Positions 7,247-17,121 of a DNA stretch of 64,000 nt are shown in pieces. The position numbers and the translations under genes were made by a program. The notes beneath the pieces are model-generated. The model ran no database searches and was not told the DNA's origin. It saw only the letters and a list, made by a program, of their open reading frames with translations. The stretch covers positions 1,054,001 through 1,118,000 of the forward strand of contig NZ_JNXG01000002.1 of the NCBI RefSeq assembly GCF_000717025.1, in the 5' to 3' direction. This DNA is from Streptomyces atroolivaceus (lineage in GTDB: Bacteria > Actinomycetota > Actinomycetes > Streptomycetales > Streptomycetaceae). Each line of letters begins with the position of its first letter. Position 1 is the first letter of the stretch.

Positions 7247-8638
7247 ATGAGCCGATCCGCACACCCCGCCGGGCCCCGTCACGCCGACGTCTACCCGGAA
7301 GGCCACTACACCGCCCCGGCCACCGACCTCAACGAACTGGACGCGAAGGTCTGGTCCCGAACCGTCACCCGTGACGAGGACGGCGCGCTCACCGTCGGCG
7401 GCATGGAAGTCGCCCGGCTGGCCGAGGAGTTCGGCACACCGGCCTACTTCCTGGACGAGTCCGACTTCCGGGCGCGCTGCCGCGCCTGGGCGGACGCCTT
7501 CGGGGCGGACGCCGACGTCTTCTACGCCGGGAAGGCCTTCCTCTCGCGTGCCGTCGTGCGCTGGCTCCAGGAGGAGGGGCTGAACCTCGACGTGTGCTCC
7601 GGCGGCGAGCTGGCGACCGCGCTGGACGCCGGGATGCCCGCCGAGCGCATCGCCTTCCACGGCAACAACAAGACCGTCGCCGAGATCGAGCGGGCCGTCG
7701 AGGCGGGAGTGGGGCGGATCGTGCTCGACTCCTTCCAGGAGATCGCCCGGGTCGCGCACATCGCCCAGCGGGCCGGCACGCGTCAGCGCGTACAGATCCG
7801 CGTCACCGTCGGTGTCGAGGCCCACACCCACGAGTTCATCGCCACCGCTCACGAGGACCAGAAGTTCGGCATCGCGCTGGCGGACGGGCAGGCTGCCGAG
7901 GCGGTCCGCAGGGCGCTGACCCTGGACGGCCTGGAGCTCATCGGCATCCACTCGCACATCGGCTCGCAGATCTTCGACATGGCCGGCTTCGAGGTCTCCG
8001 CGCGGCGCGTCGTGCAGCTGCTCGCCGAGATCCGTGACGAGCACGGCGTCGAGCTCCCCGAGATCGACCTCGGCGGCGGCCTCGGGATCGCGTACACCTC
8101 CGAGGACGACCCCCGCGAGCCGCACGAGATCGCCAAGGCGCTGTCCGACATCGTGACCCGGGAGTGCGAGTCGGCCGGCCTGCGGACCCCGCGCATCTCC
8201 GTCGAGCCGGGCCGTGCGATCGTCGGCCCCACCGCCTTCACGCTGTACGAGGTCGGCACCATCAAGCCCCTCGAAGGCCTGCGGACGTACGTCAGCGTCG
8301 ACGGCGGCATGTCGGACAACATCCGCACCGCGCTGTACGACGCCGAGTACAGCGTCGCGCTCGTCTCGCGGAGCTCCGAGGCCGAGCCCATGCTCGTACG
8401 CGTCGTCGGCAAGCACTGCGAGAGCGGTGACATCGTGGTCAAGGACGCGTTCCTCCCCGCCGACCTGGCCCCGGGGGACCTGATCGCCGTGCCCGCCACC
8501 GGCGCGTACTGCCGCTCCATGGCGAGCAACTACAACCACGCCCTGCGCCCGCCGGTCGTCGCCGTGCGCGACGGACAGGCGCGGGTCATCGTCCGGCGCG
8601 AGACGGAGGAAGATCTCCTGCGTCTCGATGTCGGCTGA
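7247..8638 (+). CDS. lysA: Diaminopimelate decarboxylase
   Basis: Converts meso-diaminopimelate to L-lysine, the last step of lysine synthesis; cytosolic PLP enzyme of the alanine-racemase-like fold. 463 residues. PLP lysine K96 in VFYAGKAFLS, HGNNK in the barrel, GGGLGI, the EPGR substrate/phosphate motif and the dimer-interface GAYC near the C-terminus are all present. ATG 7247 follows a GAGAGAGCAG ribosome site. It is co-directional with nrtL upstream and hom, thrC and thrB downstream, a cluster for aspartate-family amino acids. Confidence 0.97.
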   Translation: MSRSAHPAGPRHADVYPEGHYTAPATDLNELDAKVWSRTVTRDEDGALTVGGMEVARLAEEFGTPAYFLDESDFRARCRAWADAFGADADVFYAGKAFLSRAVVRWLQEEGLNLDVCSGGELATALDAGMPAERIAFHGNNKTVAEIERAVEAGVGRIVLDSFQEIARVAHIAQRAGTRQRVQIRVTVGVEAHTHEFIATAHEDQKFGIALADGQAAEAVRRALTLDGLELIGIHSHIGSQIFDMAGFEVSARRVVQLLAEIRDEHGVELPEIDLGGGLGIAYTSEDDPREPHEIAKALSDIVTRECESAGLRTPRISVEPGRAIVGPTAFTLYEVGTIKPLEGLRTYVSVDGGMSDNIRTALYDAEYSVALVSRSSEAEPMLVRVVGKHCESGDIVVKDAFLPADLAPGDLIAVPATGAYCRSMASNYNHALRPPVVAVRDGQARVIVRRETEEDLLRLDVG

Positions 8639-8658
8639 TGAAATTCACATCTCAAAAT

Positions 8659-8687
8659 CCGGACGGGTGGCAGAATCCCCCGTCCGG
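8659..8687 (+). terminator. Hairpin between lysA and hom
   Basis: CCGGACGGG (8659-8667) pairs perfectly with CCCGTCCGG (8679-8687) around an 11-nt loop, 20 nt after the lysA stop. There is no T-tract. It may attenuate or terminate lysA transcripts, with hom transcribed from its own promoter in the 95-bp gap. Confidence 0.6.
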
Positions 8688-8733
8688 TGAGTGAGACTGG
8701 TCCACACATCAGAAGTATGAGAAACGAGGTCGG

Positions 8734-10044
8734 ATGATGCGTACGCGTCCGCTGAAGGTGGCGCTGCTGGGCTGTGGAGTGGTCGGCTCAGAGGTGGCGC
8801 GCATCATGACGACGCACGCCGACGACCTCGCCGCGCGCATCGGCGCGCCGGTGGAGCTCGCCGGTGTCGCCGTCCGCCGGCCCTCCAAGGTTCGGGAGGG
8901 CATCGACCCCGCCCTGGTCACCACCGACGCGACCGCCCTGGTCAAACGGGGCGACATCGACGTCGTCGTCGAGGTCATCGGCGGCATCGAGCCCGCCCGC
9001 ACGCTCATCACGACCGCCTTCGAGCACGGCGCGGGTGTCGTCTCGGCCAACAAGGCGCTGCTCGCCGAGGACGGCTCCGCGCTCCACGCCGCCGCCGAGA
9101 AGCACGGCAGGGACCTCTACTACGAGGCGGCCGTGGCCGGCGCCATCCCGCTCGTACGGCCGCTGCGCGAGTCCCTCGCGGGCGACAAGGTCAACCGGGT
9201 GCTCGGCATCGTCAACGGCACGACCAACTTCATCCTCGACAGGATGGACACGAGCGGCGCCGGGTACTCCGAGGCGCTCGACGAGGCCACCGCCCTCGGG
9301 TACGCCGAGGCCGACCCGACCGCCGACGTCGAGGGCTTCGACGCCGCCGCGAAGGCCGCCATCCTCGCCGGCATCGCCTTCCACACGCGGGTGAAGATCG
9401 GCGAGGTGCACCGCGAGGGCATCACCGAGGTCACCGCCGCCGACATCGCCTCCGCCCGGCGCATGGGCTGCACCGTCAAGCTCCTCGCCATCTGCGAGCG
9501 TGCCGCCGACGGCAGGTCCGTCACCGCCCGCGTGCATCCCGCGATGATCCCGCTCAGCCATCCGCTGGCCTCGGTCCGTGAGGCGTACAACGCGGTCTTC
9601 GTCGAGGCGGAGGCGGCCGGGCAGCTGATGTTCTACGGTCCCGGCGCCGGCGGCGCCCCGACCGCGTCCGCCGTGCTCGGCGACCTGGTCGCCGTGTGCC
9701 GCAACATCGTCGGAGCGACCACCGGTCCCGGTGAGTCCGCGTACACGCGTCTGCCGGTCAGCCCCATGGGCGACGTCGTCACGCGCTACCACATCAGTCT
9801 CGACGTGGCCGACAAGCCTGGCGTACTCGCCCAGGTCGCGACGGTCTTCGCCGAACAGGGCGTATCCATCGATACGGTCCGACAGCAGAGCCGGCCGGAC
9901 AGTCAGGAAACCGGCGGCGAGGCATCCCTCGTCGTCGTCACCCACCGCGCGCCCGACGCCGCCCTCTCAGGGACCGTCGAAGCGCTGCGCAAGCTGGACA
10001 CCGTGCGCGGTGTCGCCAGCATCATGCGTGTTGAAGGGGAGTAA
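8734..10044 (+). CDS. hom: Homoserine dehydrogenase
   Basis: Reduces aspartate semialdehyde to homoserine, the branch to threonine and methionine. 436 residues: NAD(P) Rossmann fold with VALLGCGVVGSEVARIM at residues 5-22, the catalytic domain with GGIEPA, NKALLA and GIVNGTTNFIL, and a C-terminal ACT domain (HISLDVADKPGVLAQVA) that normally mediates threonine feedback. Tandem ATGs at 8734/8737 follow an ACGAGG ribosome site. The stop is 6 bp before thrC, so the two are translationally linked. Confidence 0.97.
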   Translation: MMRTRPLKVALLGCGVVGSEVARIMTTHADDLAARIGAPVELAGVAVRRPSKVREGIDPALVTTDATALVKRGDIDVVVEVIGGIEPARTLITTAFEHGAGVVSANKALLAEDGSALHAAAEKHGRDLYYEAAVAGAIPLVRPLRESLAGDKVNRVLGIVNGTTNFILDRMDTSGAGYSEALDEATALGYAEADPTADVEGFDAAAKAAILAGIAFHTRVKIGEVHREGITEVTAADIASARRMGCTVKLLAICERAADGRSVTARVHPAMIPLSHPLASVREAYNAVFVEAEAAGQLMFYGPGAGGAPTASAVLGDLVAVCRNIVGATTGPGESAYTRLPVSPMGDVVTRYHISLDVADKPGVLAQVATVFAEQGVSIDTVRQQSRPDSQETGGEASLVVVTHRAPDAALSGTVEALRKLDTVRGVASIMRVEGE

Positions 10045-10050
10045 GGACCC

Positions 10051-11121
10051 ATGACCAGCAAGGGCACCCACCAGTGGCGCGGCATCATCGAGGAGTACCG
10101 GGACCGTCTTCCGGTCACGAGCACGACGCCGGTCGTCACACTCCGTGAGGGCGGTACGCCGCTCGTTCCGGCGCAGGTCCTCTCCGAGCGCACGGGCTGC
10201 GAGGTGCACCTCAAGGTCGAGGGCGCCAACCCCACCGGTTCGTTCAAGGACCGCGGCATGACCATGGCGATCACCCGGGCCAAGGAGGAGGGCGCGCAGG
10301 CCGTCATCTGCGCCTCCACCGGCAACACCTCCGCCTCCGCCGCCGCGTACGCCGTGCGCGCGGGCATGGTCTGCGCCGTGCTCGTGCCGCAGGGGAAGAT
10401 CGCGCTCGGCAAGATGGGGCAGGCGCTCGTCCACGGCGCGAAGATCCTCCAGGTCGACGGCAACTTCGACGACTGCCTGACCCTGGCCCGCAGCCTCTCG
10501 GACAACTACCCGGTGGCGCTGGTCAACTCGGTCAACCCGGTCCGCATCGAGGGTCAGAAGACCGCCGCGTTCGAGATCGTCGACGCGCTCGGCGACGCCC
10601 CCGACATCCATGTCCTGCCGGTGGGCAACGCGGGCAACATCACGGCCTACTGGAGGGGTTACAGGGAGTACGCGGCGGACGGCATCTCGTCGCACGCTCC
10701 GCGCATGTGGGGCTTCCAGGCGTCCGGTTCCGCGCCGATCGTGCGCGGCGAGATCGTGAAGGACCCGGCGACCATCGCCACCGCGATCCGTATCGGCAAC
10801 CCCGCGTCCTGGCAGTTCGCCCTGGACGCGCGGGACGAATCCGGCGGCTTCATCGACGATGTGACGGACCGTCAGATCCTGTCGGCGTACCGCCTGCTGG
10901 CCTCCCAGGAGGGCGTCTTCGTCGAGCCCGCGTCGGCGGCGTCCGTGGCGGGCCTGCTCAAGGCCGCCGAGGAGGGCAAGGTCGACCCCGGCCAGAAGAT
11001 CGTCTGCACCGTCACCGGCAACGGGCTCAAGGACCCCGACTGGGCCGTCGCCGGCGCCCCGCAGCCGGTCACCGTCCCGGTCGACGCGGTGGCCGCGGCC
11101 GAGAAGCTGGGCCTCGCGTAG
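10051..11121 (+). CDS. thrC: Threonine synthase
   Basis: Converts O-phosphohomoserine to threonine using PLP. The 356-residue length fits the short, monodomain type. PLP lysine K66 lies in [11 protein letters not shown]; the phosphate-binding loop [15 protein letters not shown] follows, and [14 protein letters not shown] near residue 195 is the second cofactor loop. Ribosome site AAGGGGAGTAAGGA overlaps the end of hom. Confidence 0.97.
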   Translation: MTSKGTHQWRGIIEEYRDRLPVTSTTPVVTLREGGTPLVPAQVLSERTGCEVHLKVEGANPTGSFKDRGMTMAITRAKEEGAQAVICASTGNTSASAAAYAVRAGMVCAVLVPQGKIALGKMGQALVHGAKILQVDGNFDDCLTLARSLSDNYPVALVNSVNPVRIEGQKTAAFEIVDALGDAPDIHVLPVGNAGNITAYWRGYREYAADGISSHAPRMWGFQASGSAPIVRGEIVKDPATIATAIRIGNPASWQFALDARDESGGFIDDVTDRQILSAYRLLASQEGVFVEPASAASVAGLLKAAEEGKVDPGQKIVCTVTGNGLKDPDWAVAGAPQPVTVPVDAVAAAEKLGLA

Positions 11122-11142
11122 CGGGTCCTTGCCGCAGCTCAG

Positions 11143-11159
11143 CCGCCCTTCCGGGGCGG
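11143..11159 (+). terminator. Small hairpin after thrC; thrB leader
   Basis: CCGCCC (11143-11148) pairs with GGGCGG (11154-11159). It opens the 264-bp thrC-thrB gap, which also holds an imperfect longer inverted repeat (GGGAGG near 11169 with CCTCCC near 11195) and no ORF with a ribosome site. The gap suggests that thrB can be transcribed separately. Confidence 0.4.
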
Positions 11160-11385
11160 AGAGCGCATGGGAGGTGTGCGACACGCATCGTGCGCCTCCC
11201 GTGCGCCCTATGTCGCCACAGAACCTTCCTTCGATAAGCTGTACCCAACCCGCCCGCCGCATCCGCCGCGGTGCAGCGGCCGTCGTGTCTGCCGGGCCCC
11301 CCGTCCTCCGCACACCGGCACCCCGCGCACGTCGAAGTAGTCCGCACAACATCCCCGCCGCCGTACAGGAAGAGTCGTCCAACCG

Positions 11386-12303
11386 ATGGCCGGTCCCGCG
11401 TTCCGAGCCGCCGCCGTCCGGGTGCGCGTCCCCGCAACCAGTGCCAATCTGGGCCCGGGTTTCGACGCCCTCGGCCTCTCGCTGGGGCTCTACGACGACG
11501 TAGTCGTCCGGGTCGCCGATTCCGGGCTGCACATCGACATCGCGGGTGAGGGCGCCGAGACGCTGCCCCGCGACGAGAACCACCTGCTCGTACGCTCCCT
11601 GCGCACGGCCTTCGACCTGCTCGGCGGACAGCCCCGCGGCCTGGAGATCGTCTGCGCCAACCGCATCCCGCACGGCCGTGGCCTGGGGTCCTCGTCCGCC
11701 GCCATCTGCGCCGGGATCGTCGCCGCCCGCGCCGTGACGACGGGCGGTGAGGCCCGTCTCGACGACGCCGCGCTGCTGGAGCTGGCGACCGAGATCGAGG
11801 GGCACCCCGACAACGTCGCCGCCTGTCTGCTCGGCGGCTTCACTCTCGCCTGGATGGACGGCGGATCCGCCCGAGCGATCCGGATGGACCCCGCCGGCTC
11901 CGTCGTTCCGGTGGTGTTCGTCCCCGCCACCGCGGTGCTCACGGAGACCGCCCGCGGCCTGCTGCCGCGCACCGTCCCCCACGTGGACGCCGCGGCCAAC
12001 GCCGGCCGTGCGGCCCTGCTCGTCGAGGCCCTGACCCGGCGTCCCGAGCTGCTCCTCGCCGCCACGGAGGACCGGATCCACCAGGAGTACCGCGGACCCG
12101 CGATGCCTCGGAGCGTGGAGCTGGTGAACCGCCTGCGCGCCGACGGCGTCCCCGCCGTCATCTCGGGTGCGGGGCCCACCGTGCTCGCGCTGACGGAGGA
12201 GGGTTCCGCCGACAAGGTCGCCCGGCTGGCGGGCGAGGGCTGGGCCGCGAACCGGCTCGCTCTCGACGCCACGGGTGCGAGCGTGTTGCCGCTCGCCGCG
12301 TAG
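11386..12303 (+). CDS. thrB: Homoserine kinase
   Basis: Phosphorylates homoserine for ThrC; GHMP kinase family, 305 residues. VPATSANLGPGFDALGLSL at the N-terminus and the phosphate loop PHGRGLGSSSAAICAG (residues about 95-110) are diagnostic. The C-terminal ISGAGPTVLAL is the third GHMP motif. ATG 11386 follows AGGAAGAG at 11368-11375. Confidence 0.97.
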   Translation: MAGPAFRAAAVRVRVPATSANLGPGFDALGLSLGLYDDVVVRVADSGLHIDIAGEGAETLPRDENHLLVRSLRTAFDLLGGQPRGLEIVCANRIPHGRGLGSSSAAICAGIVAARAVTTGGEARLDDAALLELATEIEGHPDNVAACLLGGFTLAWMDGGSARAIRMDPAGSVVPVVFVPATAVLTETARGLLPRTVPHVDAAANAGRAALLVEALTRRPELLLAATEDRIHQEYRGPAMPRSVELVNRLRADGVPAVISGAGPTVLALTEEGSADKVARLAGEGWAANRLALDATGASVLPLAA

Positions 12304-12691
12304 TCCCACGTGATTGCCGGTGCATGAGAGGGGGAATGTTTGTTGGAGCCGGTAGTGTTAACCTCAAGTCAGCAATCGACGTCTTCGTGGCGCGTTGCTT
12401 CGTGTCCCCCTCCGGGACCACCACTCTTCCGGGAGCCTCCCCGACTGCCTGAGCAGCCTGCCTGAGCTTTCGAGCACGCTCCGGAACCGGCACGACACCC
12501 TCTTGCTCATCCAGGAGTGGGCCGAGCAGGGGGATCTCGCGCCGGAACCCCGCACATTCATCTCTCCGCCGTACCCGGCGGACCACCGCCCCGGCAAGGT
12601 CCGCGATCGACACGATCAACAGACCGCAGTCGGACAGCACAACCGGTCGCCGAGCCAGAAGGCCGACGTCCGCTCCAGGGAAGGACCCTTC
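12304..12691 (+). promoter_or_regulatory. Long rho leader with a SigR-like box
   Basis: A 388-nt region before rho has no supported gene, although a start-to-start frame from 12395 is open into rho. GGGAAT at 12332-12337 and GTT at 12357-12359 are spaced 19 nt, close to the SigR pattern GGAAT-N18-GTT but one base long. CTCCGGGA and TCCGGGAG near 12410-12440 form a hairpin. The length suggests post-transcriptional or autogenous control of rho; this is inference. Confidence 0.4.
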
Positions 12692-14773
12692 GTGAGCGAC
12701 ACCACCGATCTGATGGGCGTGACTGCCGACAAGAGCGTCGACAGCTCCGTGCCCGCCGAAGGTGCTGCCACTGGCACCACCGCACGGCGCCGCCGCTCCG
12801 GCACCGGCCTCGAGGGCATGGTCCTGGCCGAGCTGCAGCAGGTCGCGTCCGGCCTCGGCATCAGGGGGACTGCGCGGATGCGCAAGAGCCAGCTGATCGA
12901 GGTCATCAAGGAGGCGCAGGCCGGAGCATCCTCCGCGCCCGCCCCCAAGGCCGCCGCATCCGCCGGTACGGACACCGGGAGCAAGCCGAAGCGGCGTGCC
13001 ACGTCCAAGACACGCACGGGTGACGAGGCCGCCGCAGCGCCGGCCGCCGACAAGGCGGCCGCCCAGCAGCAGATCGACATCCCCGGGCAGCCGGCCAGCG
13101 ACGACCAGCCCACGGGCGAGCGTCGTCGCCGCCGGGCGACCGCGCAGGCGGGCAGCCCCGACACCAAGGCGGAGCCCAAGGCCGAGCCCAAGGCGGACGC
13201 CGAGCCGAAGACCGAGCCGAAGGGCGAGGGCCGCCAGGACCGCGCCGACGAGCGCGGCGAGGCCAGGACGGACGCGAAGGCGGAGTCCGCCACGGACACC
13301 GCCGAGGGCCGTCGCGGCGACCGCCAGGACGGCCGTCGCGGCGACCGCCAGGACCGTGACCGCGGAGACCGCGGTGACCGCCGGGACCGCCAGCGTGACC
13401 GGCGCGGCAAGGGCGACGACCAGGGCCAGGGCGGCGGCGGACGCCGTCAGGGCCAGCAGGGCGGCGGCCAGGGTCAGAGCCAGGGGCAGGGCCAGGGCCA
13501 GCAGGGCGGCGGCGGCCAGCAGGACGACGGTTTCGACGACGAGGGCGGCCGGCGTGGACGCCGGGGCCGCTACCGCGACCGCCGTGGCCGTCGCGGACGT
13601 GACGAGTTCGCGACCGACGTCCAGGTGGCCGACGACGACGTCCTGATCCCCGTCGCGGGCATCCTCGACATCCTCGACAACTACGCGTTCATCCGGACCT
13701 CCGGCTACCTGCCCGGCCCGAACGACGTGTACGTCTCGCTCGCCCAGGTCCGCAAGAACGGCCTGCGCAAGGGCGACCACGTCACGGGTGCGGTGCGCCA
13801 GCCCAAGGACGGCGAGCGCCGCGAGAAGTTCAACGCGCTGGTGCGTCTCGACTCCGTCAACGGCATGGCGCCGGAGACCGGCCGCGGACGTCCCGAGTTC
13901 CAGAAGCTGACCCCGCTGTACCCGCAGGACCGGCTCCGTCTGGAGACCGACTCCAACGTCCTGACCACCCGGATCATCGACCTGGTCGCACCGATCGGCA
14001 AGGGCCAGCGAGGCCTGATCGTGGCCCCGCCGAAGACCGGTAAGACCATGATCCTGCAGGCCATCGCCAACGCGATCACGGTCAACAGCCCCGAGTGCCA
14101 CCTGATGGTCGTCCTGGTCGACGAGCGTCCGGAAGAGGTCACCGACATGCAGCGGTCGGTGAAGGGCGAGGTCATCTCCTCGACCTTCGACCGTCCCGCC
14201 GAGGACCACACCACGGTCGCCGAGCTCGCCATCGAGCGTGCGAAGCGCCTCGTGGAGCTGGGGCACGACGTGGTGGTCCTGCTGGACTCGATCACCCGTC
14301 TGGGCCGCGCCTACAACCTGGCGGCACCGGCCTCCGGCCGCATCCTGTCCGGTGGTGTCGACTCGACCGCGCTGTACCCGCCGAAGCGCTTCTTCGGTGC
14401 CGCGCGCAACATCGAGGACGGCGGCTCGCTGACCATCCTGGCCACCGCGCTCGTCGAGACCGGCTCGCGCATGGACGAGGTGATCTTCGAGGAGTTCAAG
14501 GGCACCGGCAACATGGAGCTCAAGCTCGACCGCAAGCTCTCGGACAAGCGCATCTTCCCCGCGGTGGACGTCGACGCGTCCAGCACCCGTAAGGAAGAGA
14601 TCCTCCTCGGCACGGACGAACTGGCCGTGGTCTGGAAGCTGCGCCGGGTGCTGCACGCCCTGGACCAGCAGCAGGCCATCGAGCTGCTGCTGGACCGCAT
14701 GAAGAAGACGCAGTCCAACGCGGAGTTCCTGCTCCAGATCCAGAAGACGACGCCGGGCAACGGCAACGACTGA
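12692..14773 (+). CDS. rho: Transcription termination factor Rho
   Basis: Hexameric RNA helicase that ends transcription; 693 residues compared with about 420 in E. coli. After a Rho_N SAP-like helix pair (residues about 45-80, LQQVASGLGIRGTARMRKSQ) there is a roughly 230-residue disordered insert: Ala/Lys/Glu-rich, then RGDRQD repeats, then a Gln/Gly tract. The cold-shock RNA-binding domain follows (GILDILDNYAFIRTSGYL), then the ATPase domain with APPKTGKT (Walker A), VVLLDSITRLGRAYN (Walker B) and the Q/R loops. GTG 12692 has the ribosome site AGGGAAGGA at 12678-12686. The insert is typical of high-GC actinobacteria. Confidence 0.96.
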   Translation: MSDTTDLMGVTADKSVDSSVPAEGAATGTTARRRRSGTGLEGMVLAELQQVASGLGIRGTARMRKSQLIEVIKEAQAGASSAPAPKAAASAGTDTGSKPKRRATSKTRTGDEAAAAPAADKAAAQQQIDIPGQPASDDQPTGERRRRRATAQAGSPDTKAEPKAEPKADAEPKTEPKGEGRQDRADERGEARTDAKAESATDTAEGRRGDRQDGRRGDRQDRDRGDRGDRRDRQRDRRGKGDDQGQGGGGRRQGQQGGGQGQSQGQGQGQQGGGGQQDDGFDDEGGRRGRRGRYRDRRGRRGRDEFATDVQVADDDVLIPVAGILDILDNYAFIRTSGYLPGPNDVYVSLAQVRKNGLRKGDHVTGAVRQPKDGERREKFNALVRLDSVNGMAPETGRGRPEFQKLTPLYPQDRLRLETDSNVLTTRIIDLVAPIGKGQRGLIVAPPKTGKTMILQAIANAITVNSPECHLMVVLVDERPEEVTDMQRSVKGEVISSTFDRPAEDHTTVAELAIERAKRLVELGHDVVVLLDSITRLGRAYNLAAPASGRILSGGVDSTALYPPKRFFGAARNIEDGGSLTILATALVETGSRMDEVIFEEFKGTGNMELKLDRKLSDKRIFPAVDVDASSTRKEEILLGTDELAVVWKLRRVLHALDQQQAIELLLDRMKKTQSNAEFLLQIQKTTPGNGND

Positions 14774-14795
14774 CGTCGCATCAGGAGCCACACGG

Positions 14796-14829
14796 AACTG
14801 CCCTCGTCACACCGGTGACGAGGGCAGTT
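14796..14829 (+). terminator. Terminator after rho
   Basis: A 15-bp perfect stem (14796-14810 with 14815-14829) with a 4-nt loop lies 22 nt after the rho stop. It contains no mismatch. Confidence 0.85.
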
Positions 14830-14982
14830 CTGCGTTGTACCATCAGCAGGCTGTATGTGGGGGGGAACGTATTTTCTATACGCCCACTGTGTTGCGAATC
14901 CAGTGGGAGTTTCTCTCCCTTCGACTCCAACTACCCGGCGCTCCACTCGCGTTGCGCCGTGTCGATCGAAGGGATTTCTTGA

Positions 14983-16782
14983 GTGACATCCGGTAGACGG
15001 AAGGGATCCATCCCTTTCTCCGCGGCAGTTGCCGCGCTTGCTCTGGGGGCCGCGGCCCTGTCCGTCGTACCCGCGCAGGCCGACACGCCTCAGCCGGCGG
15101 GGAAGAAGAGCGTTCAGCAGCGCTCCACCGCCTCCCAGGCCGAGCTCCTCAAGACCGTCAAGCGCTCCACCGCCGAACTGCTGAGCGGTGAGACCGCCGC
15201 ACCCACCGAGAAGCCGGACAGCGGCACGGATGCCGAAGCAGGCGGCGAGCCCGCACCGGAGACATCCGGGCCGTCCACCGATCCGAAGATCATCGGTGGC
15301 ACCGCGGCCACGCTCGGGGAAGCCCCGTGGATGGTGCAGCTGCACTACTACGACGACAAGGGAACCACCGGCGAGGCCGACGACGAGGGCTACTTCTGCG
15401 GTGGCACACTCGTGGCCCCCGCGAAGGTCCTGACCGCCGCGCACTGCGTGGCCGGGCTCGACTGGGAGACGAACGGAGCCGTTCTCGGCGGCACCACCCA
15501 GCTTCCGGAGGCTGGTGACCTCCACGGGGGTACGGCGACCGGTGTCTGGCGCCAGTGGGTCCACCCCGACTACGACGACGCCGGGTACGACCACGACGTC
15601 GCCGTGCTGACGCTCGGCTCCGCGCTCCCGTACGAGACGCTGCAGCCCGCTGCGTCGGGTGACACGGCGCGTTACAAGACCGGTACCCCGGCGACCGTGT
15701 ACGGCTGGGGGCGCACCAGCTCCACCAGTGACGACATCTCACCGGTCCTGCTCAAGGCGTCGGTGCCGGTAGGGGCAGACGCCGCTTGCTCCGGGTACTT
15801 CGGCGGCGACTTCGTCCCGGGGCACATGGTCTGCGCCGGGCAGCCGGCCAGCGGACAGGACACGGGCACGGTCTCGCCCTGCAACGGCGACTCGGGCGGG
15901 CCCCTCGTGGTCAACGGCCGGATCGCCGGTGTCGTCTCCTGGGGCGTCACCGACTGTGTGGAATCGGGTGCGTACGGGGTGTACGCCAAGACCGCCGCGT
16001 TCGCGGGTGCGGTGAACCCGCGGATCGACGACGCCAACCTCAATTTCGACGACAAGGCGGACCTGTTCGCCCGCGCGTCGACGGGCGAGGGCTTCGACTA
16101 CTACTCGCGCGGCACCTCGGTCGGCGACCGCGAGTCGGTGGGCGACTGGCAGGGCGTCGACCTGGTCCGCCAGGCCGACGTCAACCGCGACGACTACCAG
16201 GACTACGTCTACCGCAACTCGGCCGGCGAGCTGTACTGGTGGGGATACGACAGCGCTGCCGAGACGTACTTGGACCACAAGATCGGGCCCGGCTGGGGCA
16301 GTCTGCGCAACATCACCCTCACGGGTGATGTGACGGGCGACGGCCTGGTGGACCTGACGGCGAACGACTCGGCGGGCAAGCTGTGGATGTGGACGGGCCG
16401 TGGCAACGGAACGTTCGCAGCCAAGGTGCAGATCGGTGTCGGCTGGAGCACGTACGCGGTGTACGGCAAGGGCGACTACAGCGGGGACGGCAAGCCGGAC
16501 CTGATCGCCCGTGACGGGAGCGCGGTGCTCTGGATGTACAAGGGCACCGGTTCGGCCTCCGCGCCGTTCTCCGGCCGGGTCAAGGTGGGCAGCGGCTGGA
16601 ACTTCACCGCTTACGCAACCACCGGTGACGTGACGGGCGACGGCCGCGCCGACTTCATCGTCCGCGACACCGCCGGCGTGCTGTGGGCGTACAAGAGCAC
16701 GGGCTCCGAGACGGTGCCCTTCGCCACTGCGGCGAGGATCAAGCTCGGTGTGGGCTGGGGGTCGTACAGCCTGCTCGGCTGA
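14983..16782 (+). CDS. Secreted trypsin-fold serine protease with FG-GAP/VCBS repeats
   Basis: 599 residues. Basic n-region and hydrophobic core (residues 11-30) ending AQA form a signal peptide. After a pro-region, IIGGT at about 103 marks the activated N-terminus of an S1A domain with catalytic H154 (TAAHC), D205 (YDHDVAVL) and S304 (GDSGGPL). The residue at the trypsin Asp189 position is Ser298, which predicts chymotrypsin-like rather than trypsin-like specificity. The C-terminal 240 residues are VCBS/FG-GAP-type repeats (DVTGDGLVDL, DYSGDGKPDL, DVTGDGRADF) likely to bind calcium. GTG 14983 has the ribosome site GAAGGGA. Confidence 0.93.
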   Translation: MTSGRRKGSIPFSAAVAALALGAAALSVVPAQADTPQPAGKKSVQQRSTASQAELLKTVKRSTAELLSGETAAPTEKPDSGTDAEAGGEPAPETSGPSTDPKIIGGTAATLGEAPWMVQLHYYDDKGTTGEADDEGYFCGGTLVAPAKVLTAAHCVAGLDWETNGAVLGGTTQLPEAGDLHGGTATGVWRQWVHPDYDDAGYDHDVAVLTLGSALPYETLQPAASGDTARYKTGTPATVYGWGRTSSTSDDISPVLLKASVPVGADAACSGYFGGDFVPGHMVCAGQPASGQDTGTVSPCNGDSGGPLVVNGRIAGVVSWGVTDCVESGAYGVYAKTAAFAGAVNPRIDDANLNFDDKADLFARASTGEGFDYYSRGTSVGDRESVGDWQGVDLVRQADVNRDDYQDYVYRNSAGELYWWGYDSAAETYLDHKIGPGWGSLRNITLTGDVTGDGLVDLTANDSAGKLWMWTGRGNGTFAAKVQIGVGWSTYAVYGKGDYSGDGKPDLIARDGSAVLWMYKGTGSASAPFSGRVKVGSGWNFTAYATTGDVTGDGRADFIVRDTAGVLWAYKSTGSETVPFATAARIKLGVGWGSYSLLG

Positions 16783-16798
16783 GTGCACCCGTTCGACC

Positions 16799-16839
16799 GG
16801 ACCGGCTCCGGACCCCGCCAACGGGTCCGGAGCCGGTCC
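16799..16839 (+). terminator. Terminator after the protease gene
   Basis: A 17-bp perfect stem (16799-16815 with 16823-16839), 7-nt loop, 16 nt after the stop codon. The following 282 bp to the next start hold no supported gene and presumably carry the promoter of the LCP gene. Confidence 0.85.
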
Positions 16840-17121
16840 GCTGTATGTGTGCGGGCCGGAGCGAGACCTTGCCCACAGTGACCGCCCCTGCGCACCCGCG
16901 TCCCCGGGTTGGCAAGGAACCGGCGAACCCGCAGGTGGGGACCTTGATCCGCAGCTACGGGAGGAAGAGCCGGGCGGCGTTCCCGGCCTCCGGCGCCCCC
17001 GTCGGTCCCGTCGGCCGCTGTGCCAGTCTTTTCCCTGCTTCGGCTCCGGCGCGGCGCCGGCAAGCCACGTACTGAATCTCCTGGCAGGGGACCAGGGAGC
17101 ACCGCCGACCGAGGGAGCCGT

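Noticed and set aside
12395..12691. N-terminal extension of Rho from ATG 12395
   Set aside because: No ribosome site, non-protein-like translation, and GTG 12692 has a strong AGGGAAGGA site with a family-like N-terminus.
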